A DNA stretch of 64,000 nt from positions 372,001 to 436,000 of the forward strand of contig JAWUZG010000007.1 of NCBI GenBank assembly GCA_036785705.1. Direction: 5' to 3'. Source of the stretch: Acanthornis magna (taxonomy: Eukaryota; Chordata; Aves; Passeriformes; Acanthizidae). Positions within the stretch are counted from its first letter, which is position 1; each line of letters starts with the position of its first letter. The notes beneath the pieces were generated by a model that was not told the DNA's origin, did not search any database, and saw only the letters and a list, made by a program, of their open reading frames with translations. Position numbers and translations under genes: made by a program. This document shows, piece after piece, positions 11,339 through 20,106 of this stretch.

Positions 11339-11835
11339 TTCATTTCGGGTAAAAGGTTTTGTGCAAATTATGACATCTGTTTTGCAATGTCTTTTTTGTG
11401 CCACTCCACTAAGTCAGATTTCCTGTGTATCATCAACTATCTCTACGACAGTTGAGTGGATCAGTGGTGTAAAATATTCTCATTGAGTTCATTAAATGAG
11501 CATAAATGTCTCCCTAATTAGCCAGCCCAGCACAGAAGGAGTGAATATGTGACTCAGCCGAAGGCAGAGTATAAAATCGAGAAGACTAGAAAGGAACTTC
11601 AAAGAGAGCAATGGGCTCCAGCTGGCTTCAGCCATTCTTTCAGCTGGCGTGCCTTCCCAGAGACTGAAGTCACTCAGGGTTGTGATGGTGAGTAGCTGAC
11701 AGGGAATGGTAATGGGAGTCACACTGGTATGGTATCTCACCTGTGCCTGGCAATTGCTGTCTTTTGCTAACAGTATTGTATATTTTTATTGTGGTTTTTG
11801 TATCACTCTGTAAAATCAGAAATCCCATATAATAT
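11339..11835. repeat. Shared duplicated segment, left of LTR
   Basis: This segment aligns with 20107-20590 with scattered substitutions and one indel of about 25-28 bp. It has no recognisable gene; the 60-80-codon minus-strand frames that recur in both copies carry no known domain. Confidence 0.8.
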
Positions 11836-12294
11836 TGAAAGGAGTAAGGGAGTGTCTTTACAAACAAACTGCTGGTAAGATAAGACCGAGACTGAGAGAT
11901 AGAAGAAACAAGGGGAAGGATTTCCATAGGAATTCCATTAATTGACTCACCCAAGACTGTGTTAATAAACTACAGGAACAGAGACATAAGAAAAAGAAGA
12001 AAGAGGGGCTTGTATGGAGGGTGTCTGCATTAGGGGTGATGTGTATTACTTGTGTCTGCATTAGGCGTTCCAGGGAGTCTGTACCTCTCAAGTACCTCAG
12101 CCAGTGGGGAAAAGAGAGAGGGAACCTGCAGCCGGGAAATAAGGATAAAAAGAGGCTGTGTCCTCTAGCAATTCGAGAGACCCCCTGGGTATTGCTCATG
12201 ACCTCTCCCTTTATTCACGAATAAAGTTACAGGACCCCTCTGTCTTCTTTTAGGACATAAACCTCTGGTGTTGGCGGATTAATTTTTCCTGACA
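11836..12294 (+). mobile_element. Solo LTR (LTR-B family), 4-bp TSD
   Basis: A 459-bp TG...CA block begins TGAAAGGAGTAAGGGAGTG and ends TTTTTCCTGACA. It contains CTCAGCCAGTGGGGAA, an AGGATAAAAAGAGGC TATA-like box and an AATAAA in CACGAATAAAGTTAC. It is flanked by ATAT on both sides (11832-11835 and 12295-12298), and the paralogous unit 2 shows the uninterrupted site at about 20583-20592. It belongs to the same family as the LTRs of the provirus at 33158-40819. A small extra repetition of the LTR end (TTTTTCCTGACA) follows at about 12318-12330. Confidence 0.9.
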
Positions 12295-12339
12295 ATATCA
12301 AGGATTGACAATATCAATTTTTCCTGACATTATCTTCAA

Positions 12340-13185
12340 ATGAGTGAAGTTGTATGAGTGATCACAGCTTCCACATGTGGAATATCTAATAGGATCTGGT
12401 GAGAGAGCACTGGGCTCTGACATCTGCCTGGCTAAATGCTCTTGCCGTGAACAATTCCTTTAGGGCGGAATACACGCCGGGAGCTCTCTCCCCCGGCAGG
12501 CTTCGCCTGGCCCCGGTCAGGGCACAGAAAGCCTTCCCCGGCCGGGCTGGAAGCGACCCCCCCTTGCCAGGGGCACATCCCCGGATGCCCGGGAAAAAAT
12601 GCTCGGGAAATCGAGCTAGGGAGGAACCTGAGCGCAGAGCAGCACTGAGCTGCCACACAGCCGCCGCCATTTTCTCGGGCTCTGTGAGGGAGCAGCTTTC
12701 GCCTCCTGGCTCAGCTCGGCTCCCCTCGCTCCCTCGCTCGCCTTTTCCTCCCGGCGGGCGGTGCTGCTTCTTCCCGGGCTGTGTTCCCTGTCCGCCCCTG
12801 TCCTGCACTGCTTTGCCGTTTCCCCGAGGCAGCTCCGTGGCCGCCACAGCCTCGTGCTCTGCTGTTTCCCCGGCGGAGCAGCCGCCGCTGCCGCTGCCAA
12901 GAGCCGCGCCCCGAGCCTGCCAGCCGCAGCTGCTCCCCGAGTGTGCCCGTGGCCGCGGCAGGCTGTTCTTCACCCACGGCAGGGACACGCAGCTGCTGCT
13001 GGTGGCAAATGGCGCCCAGCCGCTGCCAAGAGCCGCGCGGGCTCAGCGCAGCTCTGCACGAACGCTGCTCTGCCCCGCAGACACCAAGGGGCGCCGCGGC
13101 TACAGCGGAGCGCTGGCCCTGCCTTCCATTTCTCCCTCCGCCTCTGGTCTCCTCTCTTTGCTCCCTTTGCTATCCCCGTCCCGTA
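12340..13185. repeat. GC-rich duplicated segment, copy 1
   Basis: The block is nearly identical to 31687-32475: by eye about four substitutions and two small indels over roughly 770 bp. From about 12450 it is CpG- and GC-rich, with a GCCGCCATTTTCTCGGG motif resembling promoter-proximal sequence. Open frames of up to 263 codons occur on several strands and frames, which is expected from GC richness, and none looks conserved. It could be the 5' region of a host gene carried by duplication, or part of a GC-rich repeat. Homology to the second copy resumes at 13766-13880 after an LTR. Confidence 0.85.
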
Positions 13186-13765
13186 TGTGAGAAAGAACCT
13201 CTCACGATTTCGATTGTAAGGAATTTATAAACTCATTAACATCGTTAACACAATAGGAGGCTTGGAAGAGCTGTTTGCCATGCACAAACCACTACATAAC
13301 GCATGGGGTAGCTCTGCCAAATGACCTCGTAGGCTCTGTCGGTATATTTTATACCCCGCAGGCCCCGCCCGTCACCGCCCCTATGCTGTCCCTCTAGGTC
13401 TGAGATGATTGGCTGGAGATTGCGTTAGTCCTTTTAATTGGCTCGTTGCTTGCATTCTGCTGTCCCGAGTCTTGCCATAGGCTCGGACCCCAGCCAATGG
13501 TCTTCTTGCTTTCACCCCCCTGAGCCTAAGCCCCACCAGAGCTCCTCCTTCAATTACATCACCAGACTTCCCGAAAGTTCCAAGCCTCCTTGTCAGATTG
13601 ACAATACATGAAACCTAAAATGGAGACAGCACCGGTTCAAAACATCTGATAACCCCCAAGAAACTCTGTACACAACAACAACCATTAGCAACACTCATCA
13701 ATCAAACTCATCTAAGCAACCAATCTTCACATATGAAAGCCAACCTTAATGGTTTGTTTTTAACA
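13186..13765 (-). mobile_element. Solo LTR, minus orientation
   Basis: A 580-bp block with TG...CA ends interrupts the duplicated segment, since copy 2 lacks it. Read on the minus strand it has three CCAAT-type boxes (AGCCAATCA, GAGCCAATT, CCATTGGCT) and a clear TATA box, GGGTATAAAATATACC. The right flank has TGTA and the left CGTA, so the target duplication is imperfect by one base. There is no internal retroviral sequence. Confidence 0.8.
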
Positions 13766-15239
13766 TGTAGGAACACCTATTTTTCTTTTTCATAAACAGT
13801 TGTCAGATATAATATTGCCGCACTTGCGCTTTATTTTCGTCTGAGAAATCTATCGAAAAGTATCCTCCCAGACTCCTGTTTTAAGACAGAATGGGACAAA
13901 GATATTGTGGGAAAGAGTTCAGAAGAACGAGTATACCCAAAAAAGCCTTAGCTTTAATACCCCTAGCGAATTCTGCTCTGCAGCGATAAAACTTGGAAAA
14001 AAGGCTCATGAACTAAATTAGCAAGGTTGGTTATATACAAGAAAAACTTAGAAACTGAAATTCATATAGTTAACTCTGCAAGTATCTTCTAACCCTGCGA
14101 CTTCATTTGAAAGATTTACTCCTGAAAAAAAAATTATCTAAGGTTTAGATTTCCCTTGCACAATCAAATTCAACTATAAATTCAACTCTGTTTTGTCAAA
14201 ATAAGCATAGAACTGCAACAATATGATGAAAAATTATTGTGTTGAATTTCAATATTGAAACCCTGACAGAACTAGAATTTTTCTTTCTATATTGGTGCAA
14301 ATTTGTTTTTTCTGTCTCTTAAAACTGTGAATTCTTATGCTAAATAAGAGGCCTTGAAATCTGTAATCTCTTTCCTTTTCTTCCCTGAGCTCAAAGAAAT
14401 GGAATGGTGAGGTTTAATTTATTATTTCCATATCTTCCTCGTTAACTGCAATGGTGCTTCCAGATGGAATTCTTTGTCGGTTGAAATTGTTTATAAACTT
14501 GGTGTCCAAGTTCACAGTAAGTGAAATACTCAGGCTTGTATTGTTACAGAGGTCACCTAAACATAGGGAGTCTCCTGTTTGGTGCTAAGCCACTCCACAG
14601 GCAAAAGAAACCCACACCGCCAAACAAACCAACAAAGAAAAAGACCCAACACAAACTAAGACCAACAAGGTGATGGTATTTATTAATGAAGGAAACAATC
14701 TGTTATTTTAAAATAGGTGGTAATGTTTTCATTCTCTTCTGATTTTTGTGCTGAATATAAAATAAAACCATGTTTGAGTAGGAGGGAGATTGCAACATCT
14801 TTTGCCAGGTAAGGGAGCATGAAGAAACACATTTCTGTATGAAGATTAAGTATTGTAAACTTCTGTAATGGTTGGAACAACATGTGACTAATGAATTGAG
14901 GTAGAGATTTGTCTCTTGGTGTTTAAAAATTCATTCAGAATTGTAAAAAGAGTTCTTTCTTCTGTTGAAATAGATGGCGTTATGCTAGGTGGTAGTCTTG
15001 GTTAATTATCCTGGCCCTACAAACTTAGCAGAGAAATCCTTTACCTTGCTGTAGATCTGAATTGCCTTGAACACTACTGAGAAGGCTCCGATCAGGAAGG
15101 GAAATGGAACAGTAGTGAGGCTTCCTTCTGAAGGAAACTTACAGTGACAGTACAAACCCTCTTGTCTGTGTCACCTAAGCAAATACCCAGATTCTTGTAC
15201 ATTGGGGTGAAAAAAGTTACAGCAGACTTCATAACATTC
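13766..15239. other. AT-rich spacer between duplication units
   Basis: Only the first roughly 115 bp (to about 13880) are recognisable, as the end of the duplicated segment also seen at 32985-33085. The remainder is AT-rich with no supported gene, repeat family or RNA. Confidence 0.5.
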
Positions 15240-15250
15240 AGAAAACATGC

Positions 15251-15256
15251 ATTTAT
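15251..15256 (-). promoter_or_regulatory. Candidate poly(A) signal for the repeat-rich gene
   Basis: AATAAA on the minus strand lies about 840 nt beyond the stop at 16093, past the decayed fourth repeat unit and the TA-rich array. The same hexamer is conserved at the matching point in unit 1 (about 7623-7628). Assignment is by position and conservation only. Confidence 0.3.
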
Positions 15257-15459
15257 TGAACAAGTTCCTGTATTTTTCTAACTCTGTTGCTGCTATGCTG
15301 GATATTTCTGAAGTTGAGTGGGGTGAGGAAGTGAGTTTTAGCTACTGAAGAATACTATTTTTGCAGTAAAATTTGTAGACAAGCTACGCACACTACTACT
15401 ACACTAAAAAATGATGCTCAAATAACCTATATGCGGTGATTAACTAACTCTTAGGGGTG

Positions 15460-15605
15460 CTACATATGTTTATATATATATGTGTATATTTGTGTATCTA
15501 TATATCTATGTGTATATGTATGTGTACGTATGTGTATATATATAAATAAGGGTGTATGTATAAAAGTGTATATATAGGGGTCTGTGTATATATGTATGTC
15601 TATGT
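15460..15605. repeat. TA-rich microsatellite downstream of intact gene
   Basis: An imperfect array of TATA, TGTA and TATG tetranucleotides, matching the array at 7840-7978. It would lie in the 3' untranslated region or just past the end of the minus-strand gene. Confidence 0.85.
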
Positions 15606-15821
15606 ATGTGAAGTAGTCATTGTCTATTAAAGGCCTGCAGGAGAGGAAGGTACAGGAGAGAGGAGCCTCACTCCTGCCGTACTCTGCTGTGTCCAGCAGA
15701 GGATGGTCATGGACTCTGGGGCTGTGCAGGCCATGTGCAGGGCTCTCTGCCTCTGCAGCTCTGCCTCTGCCTGCCCTTGCCCCGTCCATGCTTCCTTCCT
15801 GCTCCTACTCTTCTTCAGCAT

Positions 15822-17055
15822 ATTCAAATGGTCCCTGGACCATAAGAAAGGCCTTCTCACTGGTATCAGTCCGTATGTAGTGTTTGGCATCCAGCCACAC
15901 CACAGCATCAGCTGGGGGACTGTCTGCCTCTTCCGTAGGGATGACACATCCCTACTGTGCTCCAAATCTTGCTGTTCCATGTGCCCTCGGCGCTCTCCAG
16001 ACAAGCTTCAGCCATCTCCTTCCAGCCAGGGTGTTGATGATTGTGAGTGCACAAAGCCTTTGGGCACATCCTTCAGGACTTTCTGCAGCTGTTCATTCTT
16101 CTGCGCTTAGTTCCTGGTCCTGCTGTTCCTCTGAGTATTCAAAGGGTCCCTGGACCATAAGCACAGCCTTCTTAACTACCTCTCTCCGGTAACAGTCTTT
16201 TGCATCCAGCCACAGCACAGTGTCTGCTGCTGGGTGCTCCTTCTCCTTCTTTCCTTCGCCAGAAGTGTCAGTGGAGGCTGAGTGCAGAGCCCTCAGTGCT
16301 CTCCAGCCATGCCTCAGCCATCTCCATCGAGCCGGGGTGTTGATTGCTGTAGGTGCAGGAAGGCTTTGGGCACGTCCTGCAGGTCTTCCTGCAGCTGTTG
16401 ATTCCTCCGGGCTTAGTTCCTGGTCCTGCTGCTCCTCTGGGTATTCAAATGGTTTCTGGACCATAAGCACAGCCTTCTTAACTACCTCTGTCCGGTAGTA
16501 GTCTTTTGCATCCAGGAATACCGGAGCATCAGCTGCTGGGTGCTCCTTTTCCTTCTTTCTTTTCCCAGAGCTGTCAGTGGAGGCTGAGGGCAGAGCCCTC
16601 TGTGCTTTCCAGACATGCCTCAGCCATCTCCATCGAGCCGGGGTGTTGATCACTCTCGGTGCAGGAAGGCTTTGAGCATGTCCTGCAGGTCTTTCTGCAG
16701 CTCTTGATTCCTCCGGGCTCAGTTCCTGGTCCTGCTGCTCCTCTGAATATTCAAATGGTTTCTGGACCATAAGCACAGCCTTCTTAACTACCTCTGTCCG
16801 GTAGTAGTCTTTTGCATCCAGAAATACCGGAGCATCAGCTGTGCGACTGTGCCTGGTATGTCCTGGGCTCTCTGTCCCTGCTGCTGGGGATGTTCTTCTC
16901 ATCCCTTCATCAGGGCTTTGTTCCACATCCTTCTGTTCTTCCACGTGCCCCTCAGATCCCTGGATCACAGTCACAGCCCTGTTTGGCATCTCCTCTGCGA
17001 TGTACTTGGCTGTGTCCGGGACAGCCAGGCCATGATCTGTGGGTCTGGCTGCCCA
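15822..17055 (-). repeat. Coding tandem repeat of about 306 bp, 4 units
   Basis: Units each containing ATTCAAATGG or a close variant recur at 15822, 16137, 16443 and 16749, spacings 315, 306 and 306 bp. On the minus strand each encodes a module with DAKDYYRTEVVKKAVLMVQ, then a PFEY...EEQQDQELS acidic stretch, then TPARWRWLRHGWRALRAL. The first three modules in reading order are inside the open frame. The fourth lies beyond the stop and carries two further in-frame stops. Confidence 0.85.
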
Positions 17056-18768
17056 ATATGCCCGCCTCACTGTCTCTGCTGCTGTGTCTGTCAGGGCGCA
17101 TGTTGCACCCCTTCTGCGTTGAAGGTATGTTTGCATACGTATCAGTTCTAATCTGTGTTTCACAATTGCAACCTCGCTCATGACCTCCATGAAGGTTTGC
17201 TGGGCTGCCGCCTGAGCCATTGCAAGAGCTATGGGCTGCTGCTCTCCTGCCCCATGTGTTGCACTGAAGGCCCTTGGCAGAGCCCTTGGGACGCTCTTGA
17301 TGAAGGACATCCGTCGCTCCCGAGCCAGGGCATCGATGACTGTGGGGGAAGGAGATCTGAAGGCACGTCCTGCAGCTGTTCCTTCTTCTGTTGTTTCCTT
17401 TGTGCTCAGTTGCAGGTCCAGCTCTTCTTGCGGCTGCTGGCCAGGGCCCTGTTTCACAGGGTGCTCCTTGCCCAGGCCCTCAGCCCTGGCAGACTGGGCT
17501 GCCTCTGGCAGAGCCTCTTTGCAGCCTGTTGGCTGCTGCCTCTTTTGCTCCCCTTTGTCTTGGGCAGCAACTAAGGCATTTAGAACACTCATTGACTTTC
17601 TGTGCCACATCTGGCTCCCTTCAAACAGGGCATCCAGGAATGCAGACAAAGGGATGGTGTAGGAGTGGGCCTGGCCTGGTCCTGGGCCAGCTGCTACCAG
17701 CTCCCACACCAAAGAGGGCTCTTCCTGAGCTGCTGGGGTGACAATGGCTGTGCCATCTTCTCCTTCATGGCCTTCATCTAAGGGATATTTCTTGTCCTGA
17801 AAGCCTTCTGGTGTGGCACTTGCTATTGTTCCCTCATCTGTGAGGCAGCTGGGACTGTCCTTGGGACCAGTGTAGGAGTCATTGTTGTCCTCCAGGCCCA
17901 AGGAATTGATCAGGTAATGGACAGGAGACGACCCAATGTCATCTGACCCTAGGCACAGCTCTGATTCTGTTTTGTCTTCCCATTCCTCGTCCTCAAAAAG
18001 CTCATCATCTAGGCAATCTTCCCGTTCCTTCTCCTCAAAAAGTTCAGTATCAAGTGCATCCTCCCATTTCTCCTCCTCAGAGAGCTCTACATCCAGGGCA
18101 TCCTCCCATTTCTCCTCCTCAGAGAGCTCTACATCCAGGGTATCCTGCCATTTCTCTACCTCAGAGAGCTCAAAATCAAGGGCATCTTCCCACTCCTCTT
18201 CCTCACACAGCTCTGGACCAATGGCGCCTTCACACTCCTGCTCCTTGCTCAAGGCCATTGGCTCACTGGTTGCAGCTTGGGCTCCCAGCCGCTCCAATGT
18301 CATTGTGTTGTCTATGGCACCCTCAGTGAATCTCCTAGGTGTCACCTGTGGCTGCTGTGGTGCAGTGTAGCCAATCGTCCATGGGAGGCTTATGGCCCTG
18401 CCCTGTCCTGTCGCAGGCCGTGCCATTCTGGCATTGGCACTCACCTGCCCAGGTGTGTCATGGAGCCCCCCGGAGCGCCTCAGGGAGGAACCCTGTCCTT
18501 GGCTCTGTGGCTCTCTGCCCTGCAGGCCATCCTGCTGCTGTGGCAGGGTGGCTTCCCAGGAGCCGTGGGCCCGGAAGCTCCTGTGCGGCTCCTCTGAAGG
18601 CCTCCTCTTGAAGGACACGATGACTTCCTTCAAAACAGGCCCGTGACCCAAAGTGCTTTGGTGGCACTCAACACGCACTCTCAGCCCTGCCTGGTCCTGC
18701 TGTTCCCCTTGGTGCTGGTGGCCTGTCCCTGCACCTGCATCCCTGCTCAGGGAAGCTGATGCAAACAT
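16093..18768 (-). CDS. Uncharacterised repeat-rich protein, 891 aa
   Basis: An uninterrupted 891-codon minus-strand frame; I do not recognise the family. Residues 1-180 are Gln/Arg/Gly-rich and contain IGYTAPQQPQVTPRRFTEG. Residues about 185-275 are six acidic 14-residue repeats of the form ELSEEEKWEDALDV. The middle part (about 290-640) has a predicted-helical Ala/Glu-rich segment with TFMEVMSEVAIVKHRLELIR. The C-terminal part holds three modules of about 102 residues with DAKDYYRTEVVKKAV and TPARWRWLRHGWRALRAL. There is no signal peptide or membrane segment. The start at 18768 (ACCATG context) is the first ATG after a TATA-like box. The stop corresponds to a Ser codon in sibling modules, and a decayed fourth module follows, so this copy is probably C-terminally truncated. 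A CAG|GTGAGT donor-like site within the frame (18443-18447) leaves a spliced structure possible. The broken tandem paralogue at 7980-11345 shows it is a small family. Function is unknown. Confidence 0.6.
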   Translation of the reverse strand: MFASASLSRDAGAGTGHQHQGEQQDQAGLRVRVECHQSTLGHGPVLKEVIVSFKRRPSEEPHRSFRAHGSWEATLPQQQDGLQGREPQSQGQGSSLRRSGGLHDTPGQVSANARMARPATGQGRAISLPWTIGYTAPQQPQVTPRRFTEGAIDNTMTLERLGAQAATSEPMALSKEQECEGAIGPELCEEEEWEDALDFELSEVEKWQDTLDVELSEEEKWEDALDVELSEEEKWEDALDTELFEEKEREDCLDDELFEDEEWEDKTESELCLGSDDIGSSPVHYLINSLGLEDNNDSYTGPKDSPSCLTDEGTIASATPEGFQDKKYPLDEGHEGEDGTAIVTPAAQEEPSLVWELVAAGPGPGQAHSYTIPLSAFLDALFEGSQMWHRKSMSVLNALVAAQDKGEQKRQQPTGCKEALPEAAQSARAEGLGKEHPVKQGPGQQPQEELDLQLSTKETTEEGTAAGRAFRSPSPTVIDALARERRMSFIKSVPRALPRAFSATHGAGEQQPIALAMAQAAAQQTFMEVMSEVAIVKHRLELIRMQTYLQRRRGATCALTDTAAETVRRAYWAARPTDHGLAVPDTAKYIAEEMPNRAVTVIQGSEGHVEEQKDVEQSPDEGMRRTSPAAGTESPGHTRHSRTADAPVFLDAKDYYRTEVVKKAVLMVQKPFEYSEEQQDQELSPEESRAAERPAGHAQSLPAPRVINTPARWRWLRHVWKAQRALPSASTDSSGKRKKEKEHPAADAPVFLDAKDYYRTEVVKKAVLMVQKPFEYPEEQQDQELSPEESTAAGRPAGRAQSLPAPTAINTPARWRWLRHGWRALRALHSASTDTSGEGKKEKEHPAADTVLWLDAKDCYRREVVKKAVLMVQGPFEYSEEQQDQELSAEE
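17960..18215 (-). repeat. 42-bp coding repeat (acidic 14-residue units)
   Basis: Six tandem 42-bp units on the minus strand encode 14-residue acidic repeats with the core WEDALD. The two central units are almost identical at DNA level (around 18070-18152), suggesting recent unequal exchange or slippage. Confidence 0.85.
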
Positions 18769-18923
18769 GGTACTCGCCTGTGCCGGCTGTGCTGCCGGCC
18801 GCTCCTCCTCCGTGGTTGTCTTCAGCGTCGTCTGCCGCAGACCTGTCGGTGTTGCCCTGGAGAGCTGCTGCCTCCTGAGAGAAGTGCTCTCCTAGGACTG
18901 GGAACACCAGGGCTCTCTGCTCC

Positions 18924-18930
18924 TTAAATA
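18924..18930 (-). promoter_or_regulatory. TATA-like box of the repeat-rich gene
   Basis: The minus strand reads GGGTATTTAAGGAGC. A start site 25-30 nt downstream would give a leader of about 130 nt with no upstream ATG before the 18768 start codon. This agreement supports both the promoter and the chosen start. Confidence 0.45.
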
Positions 18931-18938
18931 CCCTCACT

Positions 18939-18996
18939 GTCACAATGGCCCCGTGTCACAATGGCCTCTGTTTTGTAGGGCACTGCATCACAATGG
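18939..18996 (-). promoter_or_regulatory. Three copies of CCATTGTGA upstream of the TATA-like box
   Basis: TCACAATGG occurs at about 18939-18947, 18956-18964 and 18987-18995 on the plus strand, that is CCATTGTGA on the minus strand. The core ACAATG matches the known SOX/HMG-box recognition core. Triplication just upstream of a TATA-like box suggests a control region, though function is inferred only from sequence. Confidence 0.4.
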
Positions 18997-20106
18997 GCCA
19001 CTGTCATACAGGGCCACGCCCGAGCTGTGCCATTCTGCTGTCTAGTGTCTAAGTCTTCAGAAAGACAATGAAGATTTAAATGATACTTGAACAAGCTGAG
19101 ATGAGGAACAGCTTTTTTATTTTCTGGATTTCAAAATTGTTGGCCCAGCAAGAAGGTCCCCAATAAATAACCATCCAGAAATATAAGAAAGGGTAAGGAG
19201 GAAGGAGATGCTGTTATTTAATTATGTGTTTGTTCAACAAACACTCCTCATCTACAAGCAGGAGCTTAGTAAGTATTATTTGGGAAGCAAGAAATCCTCA
19301 GGCAGAGTTTGAGATCATGACTGCCTAACAAGACAACTCTTCATCCACATGCTCCCGGCTCTGCACTTCACTTCTTGCTGTGTCCTTTCCAGCCAGTTCC
19401 AAGGTTTTTCTCTGATTGTCCCTGACACCCATTCATCCAAAGTCCTGCCACAATTCAGGCTCTCTTCTATATTTCTGTAAAGGCTGTTGTAGGCTCCACT
19501 ATGCACTCTGACATACAGGACACTGACCTTTGAAGGACTTCTGTAACTATTCATCACTCCCTTCTGCAGAATTCTGAAACGAGAGCTGACTTCAGTTCAA
19601 TGAGCCTGAAGTGGATATGCCTCCAATTAACTGAAATCCTTTGCATTCCAGTTTCAAATCTAAGGCAGTTTTCTTCCACACACTAAAGAGAGCACAAATC
19701 CTTCAGGTCACAACACAGGGATTTTTTTATTCCCACTTGTCCTTGAGGATTTTAGAAGAGAGTCTAGGATCAAGGCATGCAGGCACTGCCATGACACATT
19801 ATAGAGCCAGCTCAAAATATGGGGAAAGCCTGGGAGAGAAGAGGAGGGGCTCATTCTGGGCAGCAGCTAAACAAATTGTTTGGGTTGGTGCTTAAATAAA
19901 ATCTAAAAAGCTCCTCCCCATTTGACTGAAAACTGTGTTGGCCTTAGCTGTATTTTCAGCTCTCAGTCCATGTGCTAGCCTCAGATGAATGAGATGCTCA
20001 GGGAGAGCCTCTTTAAGTTCAGGGAAAAATGTAGGGTGTGGTAACACAGATGTCGCAAAAAAAAAAAAAATTCCCTCAATTTATCTCAAAATAAAAGGGA
20101 CCAAAC
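18997..20106. other. Spacer within duplication unit 2, no gene seen
   Basis: Unique relative to unit 1, where it is deleted. Short frames have no recognisable domain. A 14-bp A run lies at about 20057-20070. Confidence 0.45.

Larger units (their letters stand above)
7980..11345 (-). pseudogene. Broken paralogue of the repeat-rich gene
   Basis: Read on the minus strand, this is a second copy of the family found intact at 16093-18768. Recognisable pieces in order are the region with IGYTAPQQPQVTPRRFTEG (around 11240-11290), the ALTDTAAEAVRRAYWA region (around 9350-9400), the EEHVEEQKDVEQ region (around 9220-9250), and two C-terminal repeat units with TPARWRWLRHGWRALRAL (around 8330-8380). Frames are broken repeatedly. 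An extra block of about 970 bp interrupts the gene near 9961-10931, and a solo LTR interrupts a C-terminal repeat at 8514-9083. Homology starts abruptly at about 11340, so the first exon-like part and the TATA region of the intact copy are missing. No protein is expected from this copy. Confidence 0.8.
7620..12450. repeat. Segmental duplication unit 1
   Basis: This block is homologous, in the same order and orientation, to 15240-20710. Shared landmarks are GCATTTATTGAACAAGTTCC (7620/15248), a TA-rich microsatellite, the minus-strand repeat-rich gene, a block beginning TTCATTTC (11339/20107), and CCACATGTGGAATATCT near the right end. Unit 1 carries extra LTRs and has lost about 1.7 kb that in unit 2 holds the gene's 5' end and promoter. 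Divergence is clearly visible by eye, so the duplication is not very recent. Confidence 0.85.

Noticed and set aside
11492..11740. 82-codon minus frame recurring at 20274-20507
   Set aside because: It recurs only because the segment is duplicated; an indel and substitutions alter it and no domain is visible.
12399..13230. Overlapping open frames up to 263 codons in the GC-rich duplicated segment
   Set aside because: Frames are open in several phases on both strands at once, which GC richness explains. Indels between the two copies shift the frames, and no domain is recognisable.
15822..17055. Regular roughly 306-bp spacing considered as a CRISPR-like array or satellite
   Set aside because: The units are long, directly adjacent, coding and without unique spacers, and the genome is eukaryotic.
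16220..18650. Plus-strand frames opposite the 891-codon gene
   Set aside because: They mirror the repeats of the minus-strand gene, are short and broken, and lack the promoter and start context seen on the other strand.
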